From Galerina marginata (Eukaryota; Basidiomycota; Agaricomycetes; Agaricales; Galerinaceae), in contig JAECYW010000001.1 of NCBI GenBank assembly GCA_023014335.1, positions 2,790,001-2,854,000 on the forward strand: a stretch of DNA of 64,000 bases. Direction: 5' to 3'. Below, one piece after another: positions 44,460 to 56,106 of this stretch (its first letter is position 1; every line of letters starts with the position of its first letter). The notes under the pieces were generated by a model, which made no database searches, was not told the origin of the DNA, and saw only the letters and a program-made list of their open reading frames with translations. A program made the position numbers and the translations under genes.

Positions 44460-46799
44460 ATGCGTTTACCACCCTCACTTCGTCTCTCTGCCTCTTACTC
44501 TCTCCAGAATCGATATTACGTCGGTTCCGCGAATCTTATTCGTCGCTACCAGCAAAGAATGGCCTAGTACACAAGCATCTGCGGTTCGTACAATGTTTCC
44601 ACATGAATCGGGGACACATGCTGAAGCTTTGGACTCGCAGTTTGGTTTGAAGGATTCGAGTTTGATCAAGTTTCAAGCTTTAATTGATGGGAAATGGGTG
44701 GACGGGAAGAGTGGTGAAACAATCGTCGTGAATAGTCCGTCTCTTCGTTGGTGCCAGTCGCAGTTGCAAGGCCTAACCTAGCTTATTAGACCCAGCGACG
44801 AATGAGGAGCTTGGAACTGTCCCGGAAATGGGATTAGCCGAAACCCAGCAAGCTATACAAGCAGCGTCAAAAGCATTCAAGTCATGGAGCCAGACTACTG
44901 CAAAGGTTTGCTTCGCACTACCTAGTCATTTCCGCTCACTAATCCCTGCCAACTTCTAGCATCGACATGATGTCCTGATGAAATTTTTTGCTCTCATGCA
45001 AGAGCACCATGACGATTTGGGCAGGTTAATTGTACGGCTTTCCACATCCTGACGTCATAGACGAATCAGTTAACCAATGTCCTATTAATGTAGACACTCG
45101 AAAATGGTAAAACCCTCACAGAGGGGAAGGTAAATACCTCAAGAAGTTAAACCATACGGCATGTTTACACGGAATCTAGGGAGAAAACGCGTATAGCGCG
45201 TCCTTTATTGAAGTAAGTCATCGTTATCATTTTCTCAGCTTGTGTGTCAAATTAACTGTCTCCACCAGTGGTTCGGTATGCGATTCTGGTTATTCGTGAT
45301 TTGAGAATGGCCTAACTCTCATTATATCGAATAGCTGAAGAAGCTGTCAGGACCTATGGAGGTGACTTTCATTGTTCTTTGAAGGATTGTGAACTCAAGT
45401 TTAAACAGAACAAATACCATCCCCCGTCGCCGGAAATCGCAATATCGTGATAAAGCAACCCATTGGTAAATTCGACTTCCATTTTGTCATATAAGCACCA
45501 ATTCTAATACACACAGGTGTCGTGTACGTTCCGACATTCGCAAACGTCATACCTTCTTCTAAAGCTATTTCAGCTCCATTCTGACACCATGGAACTTCCC
45601 CTCTGCTATGATCACGCGCAAACTTGGACCGGCTTTAGCTGCCGGGTGTACTGTTGTAATCAAACCGCCTCCCGAAACCCCCTTTTCTTGTCTTGCTCTG
45701 GCAGAGGTATTCATATCCTCTTGTACGAAGACGGGCTACTAATGGTGTATGTCAGCTATCAAAACGTGCTGGTATTCCCGATGGCGTAATCAACATTGTT
45801 ACTACTCAGAAGAATGTTATCGAAGTTGGGAAAGAGATGTGCGAGAACAAGGCCGTCAAGAAAGTCAGCTTTACTGGATCTACCCCCGTCGCTAAATTGC
45901 TCTATGGCCTTGCTTCTACGACATTAAAGAAGTATATTATTTTGCCAACGGTTGTGTTATTCTTCAACTTTATTTCTTTAGAGTATCGATTGAGGCAGGT
46001 GGCAATGCGCCATTCATTGTATTCGATGACGCGAACATCGACGAGGCCGTGGAAGGTGTGTTGTTATCTTTGGTATTTTAAGCTATTTCCCTTCTTACTG
46101 GCTTTCTCTTTCTCAGCTGCGATAATTTGCAAGTTCCGGGGCAGTGGCCAAACTTGCGTTTGTGCCAACCGTATCTATGTCCAGGCATCAGTGTATGCCG
46201 ACTTCGCATCTCGTCTGGCGGAGCGTGTAGCGCAGTTCAAAGTTGGAAATGGTCTCGAGGAAGGAACGTAAGTTGATGACTATTATCCGTTATTTGGATC
46301 TGCGTATACTCAACCCTAATGCAGGACCCACGGCCCTTTGATTCACTCCCGCGCAGTGGAAAAAGTCGAACGACACGTGAACGACGCCGTTCAAAAAGGA
46401 GCCCAAGTTCTCGTCGGCGGCAAATCCATTCCCAACACTTCCTTCTTCGTGCCAACAGTCTTATCAGACGTTCCTGCCGACGCTCTCATCAATACGGAAG
46501 AGACCTTTGGCCCGCTTGCAGCGCTATGCAAATTCGAGACTGAGGAAGAGGTCATCAAGCTGGCGAATGACACAGACGTCGGTTTGGCCGGGTACTTCTT
46601 CTCTCGCGACGTTGGAAGGGTGTGGCGCGTGGCAGAAAAGCTCGAGGTCGGCATGGTCGGTGCGAATACGGGTATTTTGAGCCAGGCCGTTATTCCGTTT
46701 GGCGGCGTCAAGGAGAGTGGGCTTGGACGTGAAGGCGGACATGGAATCGAGGAATACCTGAATACCAAACTGATCATATTCGGCGGGGTGGGTGCGTAA
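44460..46799 (+). CDS. UGA2: Succinate-semialdehyde dehydrogenase (aldehyde dehydrogenase superfamily)
   Basis: Many short exons. A start at ATG 44460 gives [18 protein letters not shown], rich in Arg and Ser without acidic residues, a plausible mitochondrial presequence. The join to the exon beginning [23 protein letters not shown] is not resolved. ALDH landmarks follow in order: [13 protein letters not shown] (NAD(P)-binding and catalytic Asn), [17 protein letters not shown], the glutamate motif [16 protein letters not shown], and the catalytic cysteine in [10 protein letters not shown]. The C-terminal half ends [25 protein letters not shown], the usual SSADH ending. The enzyme oxidises succinate semialdehyde to succinate, the last step of the GABA shunt. 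No frame break is needed from 45.4 kb onward. Confidence 0.88.
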
Positions 46800-46963
46800 A
46801 AGACTAGGTGTACGTGTCAAAGTAAAAGGACTTTTTATGTATCAGTACATTTTTCCATAAAGTTTTCTATGATGTATGTACTCGTTCGGAATGCTTCATG
46901 CTTTAACCGAATAAGAGATCAATTTACTGAAATGCGAAATTCCTGTATTGGACCATAACGTAT

Positions 46964-48261
46964 CTATAACTTGGCTACGAGATTCCCGCTCGGTTTCTCT
47001 TCCTTCACATCGTTTACGAGTGTACCAATGCCATTCCCAAGCCAGACACTCATTTTATCCCCATCCTTGAGGTACACCGGAGGCTTTCTCACGAAACCTA
47101 CTCCCTTCGGCGTCCCAGTCAGGATGATGCTTCCGGGCTCAAGGGTAGTTCCCTGAGAAAGGAAAGCGACTGTTTGACGGACGTTGAAGATTTGATCGCT
47201 ATTGGATAGATAAGGCGAAGAGCACGAAAGAAGGAAAGAGGAAGGAAAATTACGCTGTTGTTCCGTCCTGGACGACGTTTCCATTGACCGTGCACTTCAA
47301 CAGTACGTTCTGAGGCTCTGTAATAACGTTGTTGGAAACGAGGCATGGGCCAAGTGGGTTGGTGTTATCTGACGGCATAATGTGAGTTGGTACACAAGTT
47401 GAGAAGAAGGGGAAGCACGTACCGAAGCCCTTGGAGAAGCCCCATTGCGAGACAGCAAGTTGGTGTTTACGGAATGATACCTGAAGCTTTACATCAGTGT
47501 ATGATCACAGTCAATCACGACAGAAGTACGGACGTCATTAGCTCCAGTATACCCAAGAACATAATCGAGAGCATTTGCCTCCGAGACGTTCTTCGCGGCT
47601 TTGCCAATGACAATGACAAGCTCGACTTCATAGTCTGGGAGGTGGTCTTTCGGTGGCTGAGCGACTCTTGGGATGGTCACCGTTGCAAGTGGGCCGATGA
47701 GGGATGTGACGGGTTTATAGAACAGAATAGGAAAACTAAAAAGAATACTTTTGATTAGAATAAAAATTCGTAAGGTGGCGCATATGCTACATACGCAGGT
47801 TTGGCCATCTTGGCTTCAGCCTAATCCAAAATTATGCAAGTAAATAGGTTACGACAACTTCAAAACGCACTGCATGATCCGAGTAATTCAGCCCCAAACA
47901 CCGAACGACCTTGATCTCGTCGTTGGATAAGGGGCTGAGGAGCTTCGACACCGTAAGCACGTTGTTGGAAACATGGGCCGCAGGATCCAATGCAGAACCG
48001 ATGATTTCGAATGCTTTGATAGGTGTCCCTTTGAAAGCTGCAAGGCCGACTGATAAAGAAACAAGGACATATCAGACCCTTGCTTTGACGAGTTTTTATT
48101 GAGCTGACCGTCAAGGCCAGCATCTACTGGCTGGCCGAGGTGGACCCGCGAGGTTTCGGCAGCAACAAAACGGATAAGGCGAGACCATTGCTGAGGATCA
48201 ACATCAGATATCCGTCCGTTAGCAAGATAAAGCTCGGCATTACCGTTCTAATTGGGGCCAT
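46964..48261 (-). CDS. Fumarylacetoacetate hydrolase family enzyme (acylpyruvase-like)
   Basis: The start is the 18-nt exon ATG 48261 to 48244 (MAPIRT), spliced to QWSRLIRFVAAETSRVHLG. Further exons carry IKAFEIIGSALDP, EIKVVRCLGLNYSDHA, LPDYEVELVIVIGK (acidic metal ligands), LGYTGANDVS, QWGFSKGFDNTNPLGPCL and GTTLEPGSIILTGTPKGVGF. These are the standard FAH-fold motifs. Family members hydrolyse carbon-carbon bonds of acylpyruvates or decarboxylate oxaloacetate (FAHD1 type). The Gly-Thr-Pro-x-Gly-Val motif supports the FAHD type rather than true fumarylacetoacetase. Substrate is not determinable here. It is convergent with the SSADH gene, 164 bp apart. Confidence 0.85.
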
Positions 48262-48916
48262 TATACCCTCCAAAAAGCTGTCGACTACTTGGAAGTATAA
48301 CACAAGGAGTGGGCGGCGTCCATCCGCGAGAAACTGAAAAATAGACATGAGAATAACCACGGTCCGCGGGTTCTTCACAATCTCCGGTTGCTGGTTTTAA
48401 CCAGAAATGTGAAGTCGGATGGCCGCAATCCGTGGAAGTCGTCTTCGTTTGTTCCGTGACCAAAGATATTTGCGGTTGGGAGTGTATTTTTGCCTCTCAA
48501 CGAAACTTTGCAGTCATGATCACGCCCACAGAAGAACAAGGCAAGGCAGAATCGGCTACTCGGCAGATTCATATCACTTTTCGAAAGTCAAGAATGAGGA
48601 GTCCGAAAAAAATCGAGTCCTGCGCGTTTGTCGTTATAAAGAAAGTGACCGATGCACCGAATTTTGTTGAAAATCAAGAATCAAGGCATCGTTTCTGGCA
48701 AGAAGGTTAGGTTTAGTTCACTGGCCAGGGGTTTGAAGCGGAGCTCAAATATGCGATAGAGAATCTCGATCACGTGATCTCTTAAGCGAACGCGTTCAAC
48801 CAAGAATAGAAGGCACTCCACCAACTTTTCGACGACCACAACCCACGTTCCCATTTATTCGCATTTCTGTCAAATTTCTGTATTACCTGCCCTGTATATT
48901 AACGCCCTCACCCACC
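48262..48916. promoter_or_regulatory. Shared upstream region, FAH-family gene / CDC14
   Basis: This 655-bp region lies between divergent starts. A pyrimidine/A-rich tract precedes ATG 48917. Short open frames inside it show no domain. No specific operator is recognised. Confidence 0.4.
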
Positions 48917-50678
48917 ATGGCCTTTGAGGAGGTGATGGATTCGATGAGGGACAGTGTGCAATGCGCTTTGGATGAGGTACGTGGCGTAGTTACCTTTGGG
49001 AACATGAGAGACAACTTTATTATTTCCAGCTCATTTCGCCGCGCTCCTCCTCAAAATCAAAGACGAAGTCGCTTCAAACCCTTGAGAAAATTCTGGCCAA
49101 CGCGTGTTTCAACACCAAGAACGACTCGGAAGCAAAGGACGCATTCCTCGCCCTGCAGTACACCTTCGAATGCAATGGTACGCCGACTTTACTTGATATC
49201 TGGAATCTTCGGATACTTATTCTCTTGACAGTGCCCTCACACCTTCTGTCGTCGATAATGATGTCTACCTCGAGGCTAGAAACAATTACAAATAGGGGCC
49301 TAATGGAAGGTAAGCATTCATAGCATTCGTTTCTTCTGTTTTCTTATGCGTGTACGTTGACAGATGATCAAGTTTCGGAAGCCGACGAATTGGCGTCGCA
49401 GCTTGCGTTGTCTCTTTCACTAATCCAAGGAATCGTTCTGAATCATGCCCCATGTAAAATATACCTGGGACGGAGAGGGGCTCTGGAGGTGAGTCACACT
49501 CGAGGGTTCTCTGAGATTTTATTCATGCCCTTCACCTAGGTATTGCTGGACCTATTGCTAGCCTCCCGCTATCTTGCAGAGCCTGTTGAAAGCGCAGAAC
49601 CCGCACCAAAGTCGTCAGGTTCTCCACCACTAACATCTGTTGTCCTGGACACGCTTTTGTGTATACTGGTTGATTCAAATATTGCTCTCCGTGCATTTGA
49701 AGAATCCAACGGCGTTCAAGCTATTGTCAAGATCCTCAAACGCGCTGGAACACCTCGCGAAGTTCGGTGAGTAAACGTTCGAGTTTTCCTTACGTATATT
49801 TCTGATTTCTTACACCAGAATGAAATGTCTCGAATTCCTGTACTTTTACTTGCTTGACGAAACACCTGCGTCAGGCACCTTGAAATCCACACAACCTTCT
49901 CCGCCTCCAACAAGACCAGCCACTCCAATCCGCCCACCAAAGCCGTACCTATCAGCTACACCCATGCGCCCCTACATCGCGTTATGGTTCTTCTACATTC
50001 TCGTTTTCGTCCTCGACCACGGCCGGCTTGTCTACCTCTTTGTCTTCCACCTCATCTAGGTCAACATCGGGCAGCTCATCTCATTCTTTTTCGTCAACGT
50101 CATCAAATGCTTCCTCTTCCACGGACGCATCGTCGATGCCAGCCTCGCCTATTAAGGATTCATTCCCAGCCTCGTTGCCTAAGACATCTGCTAAGTCTCC
50201 AGGAAAGAGACTCATTACGCCTTTCAATCAACAGCACAGCACTCCGCCGAACTCGCCACCACTTTCTTCTGCTACAAAGCCACCACAGCTGCGCTCTATG
50301 ATGATGCTGAGAAAGGATGTCGACTATGTGCCACAGAGCCCGAAGAAGCCTCCGGGATTAGGCTCGCGGCCAACTCATAGGAAAAGCTTGTCTACTCCCT
50401 TACAATTGCGCTCGCGCTCGCAGATGGCACCATTGGGATCAGGAAATGACGAACAAGGTGTTAAACGGGTGGCTACGGATGACAATGTCATCACTGGTCG
50501 CCTTACTCCAGAACAAGCAGACCTAGGACTCAATCCAGAGGAATTAAAGAAGAAGGGTGGTCGTGACGGGAAGTGGAAGACTACCGAGGAGAAGAAACAG
50601 CTGCTGGGTACTATGCTTGGGAACGTTGATGCACTGGTTGAGGGCGTTCGGAAGGCTGGTATCTGGGGACTGGGTTAA
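48917..50678 (+). CDS. cdc14: CDC14, septation initiation network component (fission-yeast type)
   Basis: The start MAFEEVMDSMRDSVQCALDE leads to several short exons. These show the SIN-Cdc14 fold: SLQTLEKILANACF, LSLSLIQGIVLNHAP, VLLDLLLASRYL, LDTLLCILVDSNIALRAFEESNGVQAI and LKCLEFLYFYLLDE-like sequence (the exon starts MKCLEFLYFYL). A Ser/Pro-rich tail follows, including KKPPGLGSRPTHRKSL, and ends VDALVEGVRKAGIWGLG. This protein is the SIN scaffold partner of the kinase Sid1, not the Cdc14 phosphatase. It promotes septum formation after mitosis. One extra T in TT 49982-49983 shifts the frame from the armadillo-like part into the Ser-rich tail. Confidence 0.82.
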
Positions 50679-50905
50679 GAGGATATGGTGTGGTTGGTGA
50701 TGGATAGAAAAACGGACTCTGAAGAGATGATGTGTTGAATGTGGTTAAATTATTTTGCTGTCGTTATCTTATGTACCTCAGCTTTGCAACTTGCTTTCTT
50801 ATTGCTTTCCTCCAAATTTTGCTCGAAAATGTGAAGCTTAGTTGAAAATGTGGGTAAAGGTGAGGTGGGATAGATCTTTTCCATTCTAGTCTGAAAAAAC
50901 ACTTT

Positions 50906-51337
50906 TCATGGCCAACCCATTTTTCCGATGCTGTCAACGGGAGGAGCACCCCACACAAGTGTCTTCCTCTCCGGGTCCAACAGCCACGGAAGTCTGTGCT
51001 CTAACCGAGGTAACAGACCTCTAGGCTGTGGTAGGCTTTCCAGCCTCGCGACCTCCTGCAGGACGGGTGAAGGCGCGACGGGTGAAGGCACGCTCGCCAG
51101 ATTTTTCGCTTCTGCAACTTCCTCCGCAGCTTTGACGAGAATGCCAACTCCCAAACCGGTGCCAGTGCCGGTAGAGGCCAATGATTCCGCCTCTTCATCC
51201 ACGTCGTCGAACACATCCTGTTTCACGGCGCTGATCGAATACGCCCATACTCCCACCGCAAAGGCGGCAAGCGATACACCAAGGATGGCATTTTTCAAGC
51301 GGTAGGGCTCGCGTGCACGCTTGAGACCTGGTGACAT
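50906..51337 (-). CDS. COA3: COA3, cytochrome c oxidase assembly factor
   Basis: An intronless frame of 143 aa starts MSPGLKRAREPYRLKNAI. One membrane segment (ILGVSLAAFAVGVWAYSI, residues about 18-35) is followed by AVKQDVFDDVDEEA, the signature of fungal Coa3. A low-complexity middle and a C-terminal LPWLLDPERKTLVWGAPPVD complete the protein. Coa3 sits in the mitochondrial inner membrane and works with Cox14 and Mss51 to couple Cox1 synthesis to complex IV assembly. It is convergent with CDC14, 227 bp apart. Confidence 0.88.
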   Translation of the reverse strand: MSPGLKRAREPYRLKNAILGVSLAAFAVGVWAYSISAVKQDVFDDVDEEAESLASTGTGTGLGVGILVKAAEEVAEAKNLASVPSPVAPSPVLQEVARLESLPQPRGLLPRLEHRLPWLLDPERKTLVWGAPPVDSIGKMGWP

Positions 51338-51776
51338 CGTCTAGTGGTTGGGCGAAGAGAGAACAAAAATACCAGATTACCGTCAATTCCCAGACGCGAC
51401 TTTCGAATGTTGAAAAAGGGTGCTTACACCGGCTTTGGGTCGGTATGACTTCATCGACTCTTTTCTGTCAGCATATTGCGACATTTCTTGTGCCTCCTAG
51501 ATCTCAGTTCGAGTACTCAGGCGGAGGGAGGTTGAAAGACGAGAGCTGACCTGATCATGAGAGGAGTCGTTCACACACTTGCATGGATTTCCGAAACAGG
51601 CATCAAGACATCATCAAGCGGACCGGAAGCGATAATGGCGTATAATCTTGGTATAATCTCAACTATTGTTGCTTCATTGCCTTTGAAACCTTGGGATAGG
51701 TAGCTCTTCCTGTAATATACGTATATACATTCAGGACATTCTTCGGGTTGCAACAAAAGAGCGACTGCGTAGGACA
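51338..51776. other. Intergenic region
   Basis: This 439-bp region holds the COA3 promoter and the 3' region of MYND member 3. The minus-strand frame at 51571-51780 shows no domain. I see nothing else. Confidence 0.4.
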
Positions 51777-53310
51777 TCACTTTTCGTCAGTCACGGTGTC
51801 ATCAACAACTAAAGATATTCCTTGAGTATCGAATGTACAAGCTAGTTCAATGATAAATTGAGTTCCATTTCCAATGTCAAAAGCCAAATACAACCTACGT
51901 TTATATCCGCCCATTTCATCCATAACCTGCTCTAAGATGTCATCGTAGTCGGGGTATCCTGGCGATCTGTCCTCTCCATCAGGTAAAGCATAAACTGTTT
52001 TTAAGTCCTTGCAAAAATCTGTGATGTGCTGCAGGTCGGCATCCTCCACATTCGCGCGATCCCAGTTCTGTAGGATAGTAGCCGTAGTTTCTTCTATATG
52101 AAGTTCGGAATGGAATTGTGAGAGGAATCTAAAATTAAAGAGTTGCAACCCTCCAGCTTGTTCAATGACATTCCGGAGTATGGCACAATTGCGACGATGT
52201 GGTAAGTCCTCTGCGCGCCATGACTTTATTTGGCATTCGCGTCCGCAATATGATGCGATCTTACAACCGCCGCACCATTGAAACTCTTTGCCAGCGCTGG
52301 CATGCGAATTGGTGCATCCTTGGTTGAAACAGTGGGTGCGCACCCGCAGACTTCGGTTGTCGAAGACCGCTCCTGCCCGCAATGGCCTAGCACTATTTCT
52401 CGGAGGGATGACAGCCGTTTGAAAGGCATGCATAGCTGGATGTACACGGAAGGCTGGATATTTTTGCATTTGGAAGAGACGAAAAATGTCATGGGCGGAA
52501 AATATCGTGTCGTGCCAAATTGTCGGATAGCTTGCCACCAGAGGAACGCGGGGTTGGGCGGTGACGTAGATTAACAATGTACAAGCTTGTACGAGCTTCG
52601 TCTCGCTGCCGCGCACAAGAGCTGCTTTGATATCCAAAGGCAGCCCGTTACAAATCGCCAAATAATATAGATTGAGACTGGTATGCTGCAGGTGACACAT
52701 TTCAATTGCTTGTTCTCCATGACTGGATCGTCTTTCGTCAAACCCTCTAGGGTTTTCATCGCAAGGCGACGAGTGGCATAAACGACAAAACTCGTGAAGT
52801 GGTATTTGATAAGGCTTGGAACGAGAAGAGATCCACATATCGGTAAGAGTACGCCAGCAACCATGAGGATGACGGGATCAGGAACAAATCGATACCACCG
52901 GAGGAGCCCGTGCACCAGGTTGTCAGCTCCAAACGGGAGAACGTCTTGTGGTTGATTAGGCCAAGTGGATGCCGAACCACTTGCGACAGATCTGATATTA
53001 CTCGAGCGAATATTGGCGGTGACAAAGGCGAAGAGGTCAACGATGAGTGCACAACGCTCAGCTGTATATGGATTCCGTTGTTCCTTGGGCGTCCATTCTG
53101 CCATTCTCGTCCGGTTCATCCCATCAGGTTCTTGAAGGTAAGTATCCCTCAATGTGAAAGTCAGAGATCAGTGGATCCTGTAACTTGACAGGTGCATGTT
53201 GCAAGCCGTGTCAAAAGCATTTCGACTTGATCGTCTGTCCTTTCTGTAAAGAGGAATACGAGGACAGCATTCCAGAATCTGGCAATCTTCATGCTAGACT
53301 TTTTCGACAT
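51777..53310 (-). CDS. MYND zinc-finger protein (dispersed family, member 3), with frame breaks
   Basis: ATG 53310 gives MSKKSSMKIARFWNAVLVFLFTERTDDQVEMLL, matching member 4. A frame change near 53.18 kb leads into DFHIEGYL and the helical block (LPFGADNLVHGLLRWYRFVPD). Another near 52.72 kb leads into CHLQHTSLNLYYLAICNGLP. The C-terminal part carries the MYND finger (GCTNSHASAGKEFQWCGGC, SYCGREC, HRRNC) and DGEDRSPGYPDYDDILEQV. Upstream of ATG 53310 a relic to about 53440 still reads YPKHCGRCLLGSLSEP, the family N-terminus, but with a TAA in frame. So either this copy lost its first about 60 residues or translation now starts at 53310. Confidence 0.62.
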
Positions 53311-54163
53311 GGTGTTTGCAGCCTCCTTTTCATGAGAAATTGGTTCCGATAATGAGCCCAGGAGACATCGACCGCAATGCTTTGGGTAATTGACATTTTA
53401 GATAGAGTCTAGAAAAAATTCAACAGCGCTAGACTCGGAAATAAGTTCAAAAGTTGGTTTCGTTGGTGGCATCTGGTCCCGTTAGTAGGTGTAGGATAAA
53501 TAAGAGGGAGGAAAGAAGATCCTCTATGAGGACCTTCGGTGACTCCTCAAGGGAGATCGAGGAGAATGTGAGTAGAAATTGGTGATCCGGAAACAGGCAG
53601 TAGCGGCGGTGTCGGTGTCGGTGTCGGGCCGCCAAACCGTCTTCCGAATCCTGTAAGTTGTAACAGGATGCCGCCACCCGTGTCATTCAAGGTAATTCGT
53701 CAGATCCACACAAGTAGTACCAGTTGACCTGAAAGTTAATTTATCCATGACCAAACAGTCATCTGTAACAAATCTCAGGAGCACAGGTAATACGCATCAC
53801 TGATTTGTCCCCAATATTCACGGACCCTGAATCAAAAGATGAAGGACTCCGGGAAGGCGAGAGGATATAACCTTGTGAGAACCCTCAAAACATCATGAAC
53901 CCGAGGAAACTTTGAGGCTAGGAAATATTCAATATCCCATTTGATTTTGGGTTCGTAGCATGCTTTAACCTCTCCAAAAAAAGAGCTTGGAAATGTTTTC
54001 AACAGAGCGATAAACCGGCATGCGGGGAGCCATTACAGGGATTACTGTATGAAAAGTCTTCACCTCCGTTGTCCTTGACATTTTATTAGTGATTCTGTGA
54101 CATCAGAGGGTTAAACTTGGACCAATCTTTGTCGAAGAAAAAAGCTAGTCAAAAAGTAGGAGT
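53311..54163. other. Relic N-terminus of MYND member 3 and intergenic region
   Basis: About 53311-53440 is the decayed 5' end of member 3 (minus strand). The rest, to 54163, is the upstream region of member 3 and downstream region of member 4. No gene is supported. A few ggtgtcggtgtcggtgtcgg-type repeats lie near 53605-53625. Confidence 0.45.
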
Positions 54164-55810
54164 TTAGTGTATATTCCTAATGCAAAAAGGATGATTAGCA
54201 GAAGATAACTTACGTTTGGGGCCTTTAAACGTATCAATAAACTGAGCCAAAACGCCCGCATAGTCTGCGTAACCAGGTGACTTGTCATTTCCGTCAGGCA
54301 ATGGATGAGTTGTCTGGTCTAAGTCTTTGCACCAATCTTTGACATATTGCAGGGCTGAATCTTCGAGATTCGCCTGGCTCCAATTTCGAAGGATGGTGGC
54401 AGTGGATTCCTCTATGTGAGTTGGAAAGTGGAATTGGGAGTTGAAGTCGTTGTTGAAAAGCCCCAATCCTCCACCCAGTTCGACAACATTCTGGAGGATA
54501 GCACATCCACGACGATGAGGGAATTTATCCGCACGCCATGATTTCAACTGGCACTCGCGTCCACAATATGATGTGATTTTACAACCACCACAACGCTGGA
54601 ATTCTTTTCCTACGCTGGCATGGGTGTTGGGGCATCCTTGACGGAAGCACTGGGTGCGGGATCGAAGGTTTCGAATATCGAAAATAGACCCCTCTCGCAA
54701 CGGCCTGATGCTATGTCGTTGGGGAATGACAGTTAGGTCAAAAGATACTATTACCGGGTGGACAGGGAAGAGGGGATATTTCTGCATCTGGAAAAGATGG
54801 AAAATGTCGTGTGCAACGAATGCCGTATCAGCCCAAAGGGTTGGATAACTTGACATCTCTGGCATTTGACCAGGCTCAGTGATGTAGGATAGCAAGGAAC
54901 AGGCCTGAACCAACTTTGTCTCGCTGCCGCGTACTAGCGCTGCTTTAACGTCAGATGGCAATCCTCTACAAACCATCAGATAATAGTGATTGAGGCTGGA
55001 AGCCTGCAGCTGGCATGTCTCAATCGTGTTGGCCATGGTTAAAATGTTCTTTGACTGATAATCTGCAAGAACCTTGATTGCTAAGCGATGCGTAGCTCCT
55101 ACGACATGACTGGTGAAGTCGTATTTGATAAGGCTGGGGATGAGGAGGGATTCGCATAGAGGCAAGATCGGGCCAGCGATCATAAGAATGATGGGGTCTG
55201 GAACAAATCGATACCACTGGAGGAGACTGCGCACAAGACTATCGGCACCAAATGGGAGAACATCTTGTGGCTGGCTGGGCCAGGTTAACGCCGACCCACT
55301 GACGACCGATTTGGCTTTACTTGAGCGTATGTTACCTCCGAAGAAGGCGAAGAGCCCAACGATGAGTCCACATCGCCTGGTAGAATATGCATTGCGTTGA
55401 CTTTCTGATGACTGTTCATGCATCCTTGTCCGATTCATACTGTCGCGTTCGAGACAATATCCCTCATCGTGAAAATCACGGATGAGTGGATCGCGCATCT
55501 GGCAGGAACACTTTGAGAGTCGTGTGAGAAGCATTTCTACCCCTTCATCTGTTCTTTCTGTGAAAAGGAATCGGGCGACAGTATTCCAGAATTTGGCATT
55601 TTTGTGGATCAGCATACTGGATTTTTTGAGGGGGGCACCTGCCCTCGCAGCTTGTCTAGTTTCGGATGAGGGTTCACTTAACGCACCAAGTAGACATCGG
55701 CCGCAGTGCTTTGGGTTGTTCGGGTCCTCAATGGAGTTTAGAAAGAACTGAGCTGAATCTGAGGGTGTAGATGAACGTGAGTCTTTTTTGGTAGGTTTTT
55801 TTGGTGGCAT
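54164..55810 (-). CDS. MYND zinc-finger protein (dispersed family, member 4, reference copy)
   Basis: An open frame of 548 aa starts MPPKKPTKKDSRSST. Layout: an N-terminal Cys pair (HCGRCLLGAL, about residues 34-44), a helical domain (KFWNTVARFLFTERTDEGVEMLLTRLSKCSC; LPFGADSLVRSLLQWYRFVPD; LKAALVRGSETKLVQACSLL-type segment), a MYND finger near residues 400-445 (GCPNTHASVGKEFQRCGGC, SYCGREC, HRRGC) and DGNDKSPGYADYAGVLAQF. A donor at about 54212 followed by a 37-nt intron would add RIYTKLLLFD at the end, parallel to RLYLAFD of member 3; otherwise the frame stops at 54164. It is divergent from the first PMP3-like gene. No enzyme domain is seen, so a protein-interaction role is the most that can be said. 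Confidence 0.74.
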   Translation of the reverse strand: MPPKKPTKKDSRSSTPSDSAQFFLNSIEDPNNPKHCGRCLLGALSEPSSETRQAARAGAPLKKSSMLIHKNAKFWNTVARFLFTERTDEGVEMLLTRLSKCSCQMRDPLIRDFHDEGYCLERDSMNRTRMHEQSSESQRNAYSTRRCGLIVGLFAFFGGNIRSSKAKSVVSGSALTWPSQPQDVLPFGADSLVRSLLQWYRFVPDPIILMIAGPILPLCESLLIPSLIKYDFTSHVVGATHRLAIKVLADYQSKNILTMANTIETCQLQASSLNHYYLMVCRGLPSDVKAALVRGSETKLVQACSLLSYITEPGQMPEMSSYPTLWADTAFVAHDIFHLFQMQKYPLFPVHPVIVSFDLTVIPQRHSIRPLREGSIFDIRNLRSRTQCFRQGCPNTHASVGKEFQRCGGCKITSYCGRECQLKSWRADKFPHRRGCAILQNVVELGGGLGLFNNDFNSQFHFPTHIEESTATILRNWSQANLEDSALQYVKDWCKDLDQTTHPLPDGNDKSPGYADYAGVLAQFIDTFKGPKRKLSSANHPFCIRNIH

Positions 55811-56106
55811 GATGGAAGTTGTCGTTGAACGTTGAACAATGAACGTTAATTATAATGAACGCTGAACCGGAACGACATCAGTCGGGTCTTGGAATCGGAC
55901 CTCTAATTCATTGACGACATCGGACATACCCAAATTGAGCGAAGGAATCTATATTTAGGCTACTATGACGTCAATGCCATTATTACTAGATTACGCGCCT
56001 CCTTTGCTCAAGCCTTCGCTCATATAAATAAGCTGCGGAGTACTCTGACTTCCTTTCACTCCAGCCACCACCATCGAAAAATAATATCCCAAATAACCAC
56101 TCGATA
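55811..56106. promoter_or_regulatory. Divergent promoter, MYND member 4 / PMP3-like copy 1
   Basis: A perfect palindromic TGACGTCA (ATF/CREB-type site) lies at 55966-55973, and TATAAATA at 56033-56040, about 70 bp before ATG 56107. Both recur in the same arrangement before the second PMP3-like gene. The site is inferred to control PMP3 expression under stress. Confidence 0.6.

Noticed and set aside
45990..46060. Glutamate motif of SSADH reads E-A-G-G instead of the common E-L-G-G
   Set aside because: Ala is tolerated at this position in the aldehyde dehydrogenase glutamate signature, so it is not evidence of lost activity.
48917..50678. Cdc14 dual-specificity phosphatase
   Set aside because: No Cys-x5-Arg phosphatase loop is present; the sequence matches the unrelated SIN protein of the same name.
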